DNA from: DAIDKA01 sp036521075
GTDB taxonomy: Bacteria > Pseudomonadota > Gammaproteobacteria > Steroidobacterales > Steroidobacteraceae
DNA: 64,000 bases
Reading direction: 5' to 3'
Assembly (NCBI GenBank): GCA_036521075.1
Contig: DATDIL010000135.1
Coordinates: 130,329-194,328 of the forward strand
Made by a program: the position numbers and the translations under genes. Shown one piece after another: positions 25,420 to 33,682 of this stretch (within the stretch, counting starts at the first letter, position 1; each line of letters begins with the position of its first letter). The notes beneath the pieces are model-generated. The model saw only the letters and a list, made by a program, of their open reading frames with translations, did not search any database and was not told where the DNA came from.

Positions 25420-26907
25420 TCAGCGCATCGCAAACGGGCTCGGCGCCTCGTTGCCCACGTGTATCCATACAGATTTTGTCTGCAGGAACTCCTCGATTGC
25501 ATGTTGACCATTCTCGCGGCCGAAGCCGGAGCGTCCCTGCCCGCCAAACGGCGCCATGAAGCTGATCGCGCGATAGGTGTTGATCCACACCGTGCCCACA
25601 CGAAGTTGGCGCGCCAGCCGCAGCATCCGCTTTGCGTCGGTGGTCCACACGCCGGCCGCGAGGCCGAACACGCTGTCGTTCGCAATACGCACGGCGTCGG
25701 CTTCGTCATCGAACGGGATGATGGCCAGCACGGGGCCGAAGACCTCCTCACGCGCGATCCGCATATCATTGCGCACATTCGTGAAGATCGTGGGCTGCAC
25801 GAAAAGGGTTGAGGACGAGCCTTCCACGGTTGCCGCTGCCCCTCCCAGGACAATCGTCGCACCTTCTGCCCTTGCGATGGCGATGTACTCCAGCACCTTT
25901 GCGCACTGTGCCGGCGTCGTAATGGGGCCGACCTGGGTGGCGGGGGACATTGGGTCGCCCAGTTGCGCCTGCCGGGCGAATTCCACGAGCCGTTTGACAA
26001 ACTCCTCGTGGATCGACCGTTGCAGCAGCAGTCGCGACCCGGCGATGCAGGTTTGGCCGCTTGCCGCAAAGATTCCGGCGACGGCACCCTTGACCGCCTC
26101 ATCGATAACGGCATCTTCGAACACGATGTTGGCCGACTTGCCACCCAGTTCCATGACGGCGGGTTTAAGGCCACGCGCGGCGGTGGCGTAGACGCGCTCG
26201 CCAGTCGCATCCCCGCCGGTAAAGGCAACCTTTCGGATCTCCCGATGAGCGACCAGCGGCTCCCCGACTTCCGCTCCAAATCCGGTGACGAGATTGACGA
26301 CGCCGGGCGGAAAGCCCGCCTCTTCGACGAGGCGCATGAAATGGACGGCGGAGGCCGAGGTGAATTCAGAGGGCTTCCAGACGAGGGTATTTCCCGCCGC
26401 AAGCGCCGGTGCCATCTTCCAGGTCGCCAACATGAGCGGAGAGTTCCAGGGAGTAATCAGCGCCACGGGCCCCAATGGTTCGCGCAAAGTGAAGGTAAAA
26501 TAGTCCGCCTTATCGATTGGCAGGACGCCACCTTCAATCTTGTCGGCCAGACCGCCGAAGTACTCCCACCAACGCACCGCATAGTGCATCTGGCCGCGCA
26601 TCTCCGCGTAGAGTTTGCCGTTGTCGCGGACTTCGATTTCCGCCAGGCGCTCGGCATCCCGACCTGCCAGCGCGCCAAGTTTGAGCAACAAACGTCCGCG
26701 ATCGGACGCCGACATCGTGGCCCAGGGGCCTTGATCGAACGCCTTACGCGCGGCCGCAACCGCCTCGTCGACATCCTCCGCGGCACACCTCGGCAGCCTC
26801 GCCCAGGCGGCGCCGGTGAATGGATTGACGGTCTCGAATGTCCTCCCGCTTCGAGCGCCCCGCCATTGGCCACCGATCGAGACGAGATATTCCTGCACAG
26901 TGGCCAT
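25420..26907 (-). CDS. NAD(P)-dependent aldehyde dehydrogenase
   Basis: 495-residue aldehyde dehydrogenase superfamily enzyme that oxidises an aldehyde to the acid. The cofactor strand reads LITPWNSPLML, the activating Glu is E253 in MELGGKSAN and the nucleophile is C287 in GQTCIAGS. Length and motifs are normal. The ATG at 26907 forms a TGATG junction with the serine hydrolase stop, so translation is coupled. The frame is open much further upstream across the neighbouring gene, but that part is a shadow. Expected to act in the same catabolic route as the flanking hydrolase and acyl-CoA enzymes. Confidence 0.9.
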   Translation of the reverse strand: MATVQEYLVSIGGQWRGARSGRTFETVNPFTGAAWARLPRCAAEDVDEAVAAARKAFDQGPWATMSASDRGRLLLKLGALAGRDAERLAEIEVRDNGKLYAEMRGQMHYAVRWWEYFGGLADKIEGGVLPIDKADYFTFTLREPLGPVALITPWNSPLMLATWKMAPALAAGNTLVWKPSEFTSASAVHFMRLVEEAGFPPGVVNLVTGFGAEVGEPLVAHREIRKVAFTGGDATGERVYATAARGLKPAVMELGGKSANIVFEDAVIDEAVKGAVAGIFAASGQTCIAGSRLLLQRSIHEEFVKRLVEFARQAQLGDPMSPATQVGPITTPAQCAKVLEYIAIARAEGATIVLGGAAATVEGSSSTLFVQPTIFTNVRNDMRIAREEVFGPVLAIIPFDDEADAVRIANDSVFGLAAGVWTTDAKRMLRLARQLRVGTVWINTYRAISFMAPFGGQGRSGFGRENGQHAIEEFLQTKSVWIHVGNEAPSPFAMR

Positions 26908-28115
26908 CACGCGAACAGCGCCTCGATGAGCCGCCGCGCGCGCGGACCATTGTCGCCGACGGCGTGCATCTTGTTGCAGCAATAGCTGAAGCCGATGCCG
27001 GCATCCGGGTCGGCAAAGCCGATTGAGCCACCCAGTCCGTGATGCCCGAAGGAGCGCGGATTCGGACCCATGAAGACCGCGGCGGGGGTGTTCAGCAGCA
27101 CACCAAGTGCCTGATGATACGGTCGTTCCTGCAACAATTCGGTCTGGTTGTGCTGCTCCACAATCATCGACTCGATGCCGTTCCGCGACATCAGCCGCAC
27201 GCCGTCCATCTCCCCGCCATTGGCGAGCGCACCATAGATCCGCGCGACACCGCGCGCGTTCCCGTGGCCGTTTCCGCTGGCAATTTCCGCGCTTTTCCAC
27301 ACGGCTGAATTGAGCGTGTCGTACCATGGCTCAATGGGATTCTGCTGAAACGCGAGGGGGCGAAGCCTTGCGCCATCCCAGGGCGAATTGGCCGGAATCT
27401 TCACGTCCTTGGCGGCGAACAGCCGCGCGCCCATATTGGGCATCACTTCGACGACATGCCCGATTTCCTCGGCGCTCATCTGACCGATCCGGTATTCGGC
27501 TGCGAGCGGTACCGCGATTTCGTCCCGGACGAAGGGCCCCACGGTCTTGCCACAGACCCGTTGCATGATCTCCCCGAGGAGGAATCCCATATTGTGGACA
27601 TGGTAGGCCGCCCGTGTGCCGGGCTCCCAAAGCGGCTCCTGCTGCGCAAGGGCTGCGACGTAGTTCTCGCGGTCGAACATCGCGCCGGGGAAGAGGGTGT
27701 TGTTCGTGAGCACGGGAATGGCCGCGGTATGATCGAGGATCCAGCGGACCAGGATCTTCTCCTTCCCGCGTTGCGCGAACTCGGGCCAGTATCGCGCAAC
27801 CGGTGCGTCAACCTCGATGAGGCCACGATCGACCAGCATGTTGAACGCGACCGCGGTCACACCCTTGGCTACCGACATCATGCAGACGGTCGAATTCCTG
27901 TGCCATGGGCTGGTGAGGGCGGCATCGGCGAATCCACCCCACAGATCGATGACTGTCTTGCCGTTCAGCACCACCGAGCATGCCGAACCCACTTCTTCTT
28001 CAACGCGAAAATTCTCGATAAACGCATCGACCACGCGCCGGAACGGCGCGGCGTAGCAGCCGTTGATCGAAAAGGTCGCGCCGCGCGCCTCGATGCTTTG
28101 GTGCACCTGTTCCAT
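26907..28115 (-). CDS. Serine hydrolase of the class C beta-lactamase/EstB family
   Basis: 402-residue penicillin-binding-protein-like serine hydrolase. The nucleophile motif SxxK is S81-V-A-K84 in MMSVAKG, the second motif appears as YHVHNMG, and the third as HHGLGGS. Such proteins are mostly esterases or lactonases rather than true beta-lactamases. No clear signal peptide is seen with the start at 28115 (MEQVHQ), so the protein may be cytoplasmic. A GTG at 28160 would add 15 residues but would overlap the upstream gene. It likely opens an ester or lactone as the first step of the operon's route. Confidence 0.85.
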   Translation of the reverse strand: MEQVHQSIEARGATFSINGCYAAPFRRVVDAFIENFRVEEEVGSACSVVLNGKTVIDLWGGFADAALTSPWHRNSTVCMMSVAKGVTAVAFNMLVDRGLIEVDAPVARYWPEFAQRGKEKILVRWILDHTAAIPVLTNNTLFPGAMFDRENYVAALAQQEPLWEPGTRAAYHVHNMGFLLGEIMQRVCGKTVGPFVRDEIAVPLAAEYRIGQMSAEEIGHVVEVMPNMGARLFAAKDVKIPANSPWDGARLRPLAFQQNPIEPWYDTLNSAVWKSAEIASGNGHGNARGVARIYGALANGGEMDGVRLMSRNGIESMIVEQHNQTELLQERPYHQALGVLLNTPAAVFMGPNPRSFGHHGLGGSIGFADPDAGIGFSYCCNKMHAVGDNGPRARRLIEALFA

Positions 28116-28120
28116 TTGAA

Positions 28121-28873
28121 CTATGGGGCCGGCGCGTTTGGCCGGGCAACCAGAGTGCACGTCGCGGATACCGGTCCGCCAGGTGTTTCGAGTTGCACGG
28201 CATCACCGGCCGATTTGCCTGCGCAGGCGGCATCGGCCGGCGGATTGGAGGCGCCCCTGAGCCGAGCTGCATCGGCGCTGGCACCGGCGCTACTGGGGCG
28301 ACTCCTGCCGGCGTCACTTGAGCGATCTCTACCACCGCCACCGAAGAGCGCGCCGAAGCCGACATTGTCGTCGAGGAACTGCAGCGATTCCTGGAAGTGG
28401 ATGGTGTCATCCGATTCTTCACCGGCGTTGGGCGGCAGTGCCTGGCCGACCAACGTATAGAGATGTTTGTTGACGAAGAATATGGCGATGGCGGAGCGGC
28501 TGCCGTCGGGGCCGTTGACGCTCAATTCGCGTCCGAATGACCCGTTGACGCGCGCCCCCCGCGCCGCCGTCACTTTGTTCGATGCGCCTATGGACCTCTC
28601 GGTCTCGGCGATCGTGCTCAGTGCGTCGGCGTTGGTGCTCGAATAGTTCACAACGCTCAATGTGAACATGACGCGATCCTGTCGGACCGAGTAGCGCGTC
28701 ATCGGCAGTGACACGCCGGTAGAATTTCTGATCCTGCTCGCCTGCACCGCAGGGACCCCGGGAAACTGGATGGTGAACCCGGGGTCAGGATAGGTGTACA
28801 CCGTCCATTCCGCGGCCGCCGCCGCGACCGGCAGCAGCAACCCCGCCAGCAGGATCACAACCAATGTCTTCAT
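28121..28873 (-). CDS. Exported protein of unknown function
   Basis: 250-residue protein with a clean signal peptide (KTLVVILLAGLLLPVAAAAAEW). The mature N-terminal domain (about residues 22-160) starts WTVYTYPDPGFTIQFPG and forms a compact beta-rich module. The C-terminal 80 residues are a Gly/Arg/Ser/Ala-rich, apparently disordered tail. The start at 28873 lies 7 bases after the sugar dehydrogenase stop, and the gene ends 5 bases before the serine hydrolase. It may be an accessory periplasmic protein of the operon. Function unknown. Confidence 0.65.
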   Translation of the reverse strand: MKTLVVILLAGLLLPVAAAAAEWTVYTYPDPGFTIQFPGVPAVQASRIRNSTGVSLPMTRYSVRQDRVMFTLSVVNYSSTNADALSTIAETERSIGASNKVTAARGARVNGSFGRELSVNGPDGSRSAIAIFFVNKHLYTLVGQALPPNAGEESDDTIHFQESLQFLDDNVGFGALFGGGGRDRSSDAGRSRPSSAGASADAARLRGASNPPADAACAGKSAGDAVQLETPGGPVSATCTLVARPNAPAP

Positions 28874-28880
28874 GGACAGC

Positions 28881-30113
28881 CTACGGTGCTGGCTCGATCC
28901 GCAGGATCGCGCCCCCCGGTTCATCGGTCACGACATACAGCAGCCCGTCCGGACCCTGCTTCACATCGCGGATCCGCTGATGAAGGTCCGCCAGCAGCGT
29001 TTCGCGGCGCAGTTCTTCCATATTTGCGTTCAGCAGCACGCGATCCAGGCGACCGGTACCCGGGATTTCGCCATAGCGCACACCGGCAACGAACAGATCG
29101 CCCTTCCACTTCGGCAGGCGATCGCCGGTATAGAAGGTAAGGCCGGTTACCGAGATCGACGGCATCCAGTAGATGATCGGAGGCTCAAATCCGGCATGTG
29201 TCGGCTCATTGACCTTCGCCTGCCACGGACCCGGATAGGTGCGGCCCAGGCTCACCACCGGCCAACCGTAGTTGCGCCCCGGCTTGAGCACGTTGATCTC
29301 ATCTCCGCCGTTGGGCCCCATCTCCGAGATCCACATCTCCCGCGTCCCGGGACGTTGCGTAATGCCCAGTACGCTGCGGTGCCCGAGCGTATAGACCTCC
29401 GGTCTTGCGTCGGCCTTGCCGACGAAGGGGTTATCGGCAGGCACGCTGCCATCGTCCTTCAGCCGCAGGACCTTGCCACCCAGCGAATTGAGTTTCTGCG
29501 CGTCCGCGTTCCCGGCCGTCGCGATCCATAGCATGCCGTCGGAAGTTACCGTCATCGCCAGCGCACCGCGCACGTCCGCGGAGACGAATATATCCTTGAC
29601 ATCGCGCAGCCGGTTGCCCTCCAGTCGACCGCGCGCGACGGCAACCGCCGTGCGCTTCTCGCCGAGCGGCTTGGTGTAGCTCAGGTACAGCAGATGATTC
29701 TCGGTGAACTGCGGATCCACCGCGACGTTCATGTAGCCGTGTACCGCGCCGATCGCACCCGACTGCCCGGAGAACACCGCCGCCGGGCCGCCCTCGATGG
29801 GCTTGGGATCCAGCACGCCGTTGCGCACGATGCGCAGCAGGCCGCGCCGCTGCGTAAACAGCATCTCGCCGGTGGGCAGCCATGCCAGGGCATAGGGATA
29901 TTCGATGTCGCGCAGCAGCACCGTCACGCGGATGTCCTGCTGCTCGGCGGTCTTGTAGAAGAACGGACCCTTACCCAACAGCTGGTTGGCAAGCCCGGTC
30001 GGGGCGACCGGTACGCCGTTGGCGAAGGGCACGTTCTGCTGGCCCGACACGGGAGCCGCCAGGCCTGACGCACACAGCAATGCGGCAACCGGGAATGCGT
30101 GGCGAATCGTCAT
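28881..30113 (-). CDS. PQQ-dependent sugar dehydrogenase (GSDH/Yli-type propeller)
   Basis: 410-residue periplasmic six-bladed propeller of the glucose/sorbosone dehydrogenase family. A signal peptide ends near AAPVSGQQNV. Blade marks include YALAWLPTGEMLFTQR, HGYMNVAVDPQF, VYTLGHRSVLGI with the conserved His, and EMGPNGGDEINVLKPGRNYGWP. The closing segment is RIRDVKQGPDGLLYVVTDE. These are typical of soluble PQQ sugar dehydrogenases such as YliI. It appears to be the first gene of the tightly spaced minus-strand run. The sugar is unknown, and PQQ synthesis genes are not in the window. Confidence 0.85.
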   Translation of the reverse strand: MTIRHAFPVAALLCASGLAAPVSGQQNVPFANGVPVAPTGLANQLLGKGPFFYKTAEQQDIRVTVLLRDIEYPYALAWLPTGEMLFTQRRGLLRIVRNGVLDPKPIEGGPAAVFSGQSGAIGAVHGYMNVAVDPQFTENHLLYLSYTKPLGEKRTAVAVARGRLEGNRLRDVKDIFVSADVRGALAMTVTSDGMLWIATAGNADAQKLNSLGGKVLRLKDDGSVPADNPFVGKADARPEVYTLGHRSVLGITQRPGTREMWISEMGPNGGDEINVLKPGRNYGWPVVSLGRTYPGPWQAKVNEPTHAGFEPPIIYWMPSISVTGLTFYTGDRLPKWKGDLFVAGVRYGEIPGTGRLDRVLLNANMEELRRETLLADLHQRIRDVKQGPDGLLYVVTDEPGGAILRIEPAP

Positions 30114-30185
30114 GGTTCGGACCCCCTGTGGCGGTAGATCGTAGGCTTTGGTAGACCGCGCGGGAAGAATAAACCACCTGTTCGC

Positions 30186-33100
30186 TCATGTGTGGCCCAG
30201 GTCTACCTGGAGGAGGTTGGCGTCGGCGTGCAGCCGCGCCAGTACGGCAGGCATCGCGACCAGGGCCGCGCCCGGCCGATGGGGATTGGCGGCGTGTGCG
30301 AAGGACAACGGCGAGCCGTTCAGCAGAATCCGCTTTACCCCGCAGCCGCGATCCCCGATCCGGTACTCGATCTCGATGGCACGCCCGGCAAGCCTCAACT
30401 GTGCCCGCAGGCCATCCAGGGCCGCCGGAATGACCGGGTCCAGGCGCAGCATGTCGCCTTCACGGCACAGCCCGAGAAAGCGCCGCACGATCAGGCTTAA
30501 GGAAATGCCGGCACCGCTGGAATACACGCGCCAGCCGCCATCGAGGTCGATGGCACCCTGCGCCACGCGCGCGTATTCCTCACTGGCCTGATAGCGATCC
30601 ACGAAGGCCGCATCGGAGCTGGAGTAATAGCAGTTGGCCTGCCGCAGGGTTGCGCGCGGCACGACCGACGCAATGGCGATGGGGTTGGCCTGACACAGCG
30701 CGTGAAAGAACCCGTTTGCGTCGCCCACGTGAGCCAGGGCCTGCGCAAATCGCAGGTGGGCGTGCGTGTACATCAGTCCGATCTCGCGTCCGAAGAACGT
30801 TGCCGTCTCGGCGCGCTGAAACAGTCGTTGCCGGCCGCCGTGATAGGCCATGGGGCGGTCGAAGAGCCGCACCCCATCCGCAGCACTCAGGTAGGTCCGG
30901 ATCAAATTCAGATGCTCGCGTGCCTGGGCGGGGCTGAGCAGATCCTCGAGAATCGCGTGGATCATTCCCAGCGAGCTGTACCGGATGCCAGTGGTGTCGT
31001 CGCGCGGGTGAAGCAGGTAGCGGATGCTGCCGTCGTCCGCGAACTGCACGTACCCGGCCAGCACCCCATCGGGTAGCAGCAGGCGCTGGAAGTCGCGCCG
31101 GACCGCCTCGGCCCGCTCATCCAATGCGCTCGCTTCGGCGGCGCGGCCGATGCCGCGCAGTGCCCTCGCCAGGGTTTTCAAAGTCTGGAACTGCAACGTC
31201 ACAGTCCAGGTGCTGCACAGCTGGTGACGCATGGCCGCTTCCACGGGCTGCAACGAGTCGTTCCAATCGCCGTGGCCATAGGCGGCCAGGGCGGTGCCGG
31301 GAATGACCCGCCTCTTCGTCAGATCAAGCGCGCGCAGCAGGTGCTGCCACACTGTCGCATTCTCGCCCCGATCCGTTCCGCCCGGATCAAAGAACCGGAC
31401 CTGCTCCTCGAGAATGCCGGCATCGCCGGAGGCGATCAGATACTGCGCGAGCACCAGAGGCGGCCAGAAGACGATGTCGCCGTGCGAATCACCGGGCCGG
31501 ATGTTGCGCTCGCGCTCGAAAAACATGAACCATTGCGGCCAGTCCCCGTGCGGGTTCTGCTGTTTGAGCACGCGCAGCAGCAGATCCCGGATCGGTGCCA
31601 CCCGCTCCAGTGCCAGCAGCATTTCCACCGGCCCTTGACACACATCGCGGGTTCCCCATCCGCCCCCGGAGTATTGCTCCAGGCCGCGAGGCGCCAGGTA
31701 ATGGACCCAGGCGTTCTGCGCGTACCAGGTCGCCATCTCGGCGAGGCGCGCCGCCCCGGCGCCCAGCGGGCTGCGCTCCGGAGCGCGCATCACCAGGGAA
31801 GGGATCAGTTCGCTGCGCGCGTCCGTTTGAGGGGCCGGGCTGCTGCTGCTGAGCAGATGGCCTTGGATGCGCACACCCGCCATGGCAGTAGGGGCTGTCA
31901 CCAGGCACAGAAAGGGTTGCTGACGCGACTGCCCATCGTGGAACAGCAGCGCATCGTTTCCGACTTTCTCGAAGCCGGTTCCGGGCAAGGCGCTCACAGT
32001 GAAACTGCCATGCGGGAAACGCTGCGCCAGTTCCGACCCGGGGGCCGGCATCACGATGATCTGCTGCGCCTCCTGTCGCCATAGCGCGCCGCCCGCAGCG
32101 CTGCCATCGTCGCCGTTCAAGGCCAGGTGGTGCGAGATCAGGAATCGCACTGGCGGCCCGGCGGTCACACGCAGCACGAGCGTCATCTCATGCGTGTCGC
32201 CGCCCGCCTCGGACCGCACCTGAATCTCGCCCCCCTCGTAGCGGTAAATCCACGCGCAGGCGCACGGCGACATCTCGAATGCGGACGGGACCTCCAGCAG
32301 CCGCCACTCGCCGTCCATCTGCACGAATACGCGCTGGCCGTGCGAACGGAACAAGCCCAGGTAGCTGTGCACGGTGGAGAGCATGCGGTTGATGCTGACG
32401 TGCCCCTGAGTCAGCATCGAGTGGAACACGCCGCCCATCCACGCCGTCGAGGTGAGGGAGGTTTCATCGGGCGTCGTGTGGCGCCCGGAGCGCAGCAGAT
32501 GGCCATGGGGCCGCAGTACGCGCAGTTCCTTGGCCCGCAACACCACGTGACGGTCGGCTGCGCAGAAAAATGACAGCGCCTCCCCGGACTCGCCGACCTC
32601 CAGATGCCGCCAGGGGCCCGCAAACAATCGTTCCAATTCGGCCGTGTTCAAATCCTGCACGGGCAATGGCTGCGCGCAGCTGAACAAGGTCTGCGGCTCG
32701 AGGGATTCTGCCGCGGCAGGCCCCAGCCCGGTCGGCGGTGCTGCTGCGGCCTCGGGCAGCGCGAGCACCTGATCGAGCTGCCGCAGGTCCGCCAAGGAGG
32801 TCGGTTCGGGGTGATCCTCGAGATACAGGCCGAAGAATCCGGCCGTGGTGCTGTGCCCGGGCTTGAGCCGGATGACGGCATCGCGCAGCACGGCCATGGA
32901 GTGCTCGTGCTGCAGGCGGCTACTGGGCAGATCGGCGGTGAGCCCCGCGGGAGCGTGGCCGGCGCGGCGGGTCAGACCATAGAACTGCAGCGCGTCCGTG
33001 GCGAATGAGGCACCTTTCCCGAGGGAGCCGATCAGGCTCCAGGGGTGACGTCCGTCGACGCCAAGATTCTGGCGCGAGGCAAGCATGAACCCCTGTTTGG

Positions 33101-33581
33101 GATGGGACAGCGCCGTGTGATCGAGATACTGGCTGACGTAGTACTCGTTGAGGCGTACGGCCCCATAAGGCGCCAGAGCCAGATCCTGCGTGTAGGTCAG
33201 ATCCAGCGTAGCGGCTGTTGCGCCGTGGTTTTCCAGCCGCACACGCCAGAACCACACCGGCGCTGCCGCTGCCAGTGCGAGTTCGATCTGATAGCCGATG
33301 TCGCCCCACCTGCCGCGCCCCCGCAGTGCCGTGCGCTGCGGATCGAGGCTGAAGCGGGTGGGGCTGGATGGGCCCAGCAGCGGGATCGACTCGATGCGAT
33401 CCGCATGGCGGCGCAGGTAGAGATTGGCGGGGCCGCCTTCGATTTCGTTGCCGACAAACAATGCCAGCGCGATCGCACCGCAATCCAGCCGACGCAGCGA
33501 GCCATTGCCATTGAGGGTGACTCGCAAACCTGCGAGGCTGCTGAGCTGCAGTGTGACCGGCTCCTCGGCGATCGTGGGCAT
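30186..33581 (-). CDS. GH94 glycoside phosphorylase-like enzyme
   Basis: 1,131-residue protein of the GH94 group (cellobiose/chitobiose phosphorylases and cyclic beta-glucan synthase C-domains). An N-terminal beta-sandwich with EIEGGPANLYLRR is followed by long linkers. The (alpha/alpha)6 catalytic part has GGWGTRDVCQGPVEML and YGHGDWNDS, where D775 is the expected general acid. Length is above a simple cellobiose phosphorylase (about 800) and far below the glucan synthases. It needs phosphate and would act in the cytoplasm; no signal peptide is seen. The start at 33581 (MPTIAEEP) has no good Shine-Dalgarno, and an ATG at 33689 overlaps the divergent gene. It lies 72 bases upstream of the PQQ sugar dehydrogenase, same strand. 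Confidence 0.78.
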   Translation of the reverse strand: MPTIAEEPVTLQLSSLAGLRVTLNGNGSLRRLDCGAIALALFVGNEIEGGPANLYLRRHADRIESIPLLGPSSPTRFSLDPQRTALRGRGRWGDIGYQIELALAAAAPVWFWRVRLENHGATAATLDLTYTQDLALAPYGAVRLNEYYVSQYLDHTALSHPKQGFMLASRQNLGVDGRHPWSLIGSLGKGASFATDALQFYGLTRRAGHAPAGLTADLPSSRLQHEHSMAVLRDAVIRLKPGHSTTAGFFGLYLEDHPEPTSLADLRQLDQVLALPEAAAAPPTGLGPAAAESLEPQTLFSCAQPLPVQDLNTAELERLFAGPWRHLEVGESGEALSFFCAADRHVVLRAKELRVLRPHGHLLRSGRHTTPDETSLTSTAWMGGVFHSMLTQGHVSINRMLSTVHSYLGLFRSHGQRVFVQMDGEWRLLEVPSAFEMSPCACAWIYRYEGGEIQVRSEAGGDTHEMTLVLRVTAGPPVRFLISHHLALNGDDGSAAGGALWRQEAQQIIVMPAPGSELAQRFPHGSFTVSALPGTGFEKVGNDALLFHDGQSRQQPFLCLVTAPTAMAGVRIQGHLLSSSSPAPQTDARSELIPSLVMRAPERSPLGAGAARLAEMATWYAQNAWVHYLAPRGLEQYSGGGWGTRDVCQGPVEMLLALERVAPIRDLLLRVLKQQNPHGDWPQWFMFFERERNIRPGDSHGDIVFWPPLVLAQYLIASGDAGILEEQVRFFDPGGTDRGENATVWQHLLRALDLTKRRVIPGTALAAYGHGDWNDSLQPVEAAMRHQLCSTWTVTLQFQTLKTLARALRGIGRAAEASALDERAEAVRRDFQRLLLPDGVLAGYVQFADDGSIRYLLHPRDDTTGIRYSSLGMIHAILEDLLSPAQAREHLNLIRTYLSAADGVRLFDRPMAYHGGRQRLFQRAETATFFGREIGLMYTHAHLRFAQALAHVGDANGFFHALCQANPIAIASVVPRATLRQANCYYSSSDAAFVDRYQASEEYARVAQGAIDLDGGWRVYSSGAGISLSLIVRRFLGLCREGDMLRLDPVIPAALDGLRAQLRLAGRAIEIEYRIGDRGCGVKRILLNGSPLSFAHAANPHRPGAALVAMPAVLARLHADANLLQVDLGHT

Positions 33582-33682
33582 GAGGCGATAGTAGAACAAA
33601 CCCCGCGCGGATGCCGAGCGTAAGCTTGCGCGGCTGCGGCCAATGCCGGCAGCATTCGCTCCGGGGTTGTCCGTTTCGGGAG

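Noticed and set aside
26908..27327. Upstream extension of the aldehyde dehydrogenase frame
   Set aside because: It runs out of frame across the serine hydrolase gene and has no family similarity; the ATG at 26907 fits the family start and the TGATG coupling.
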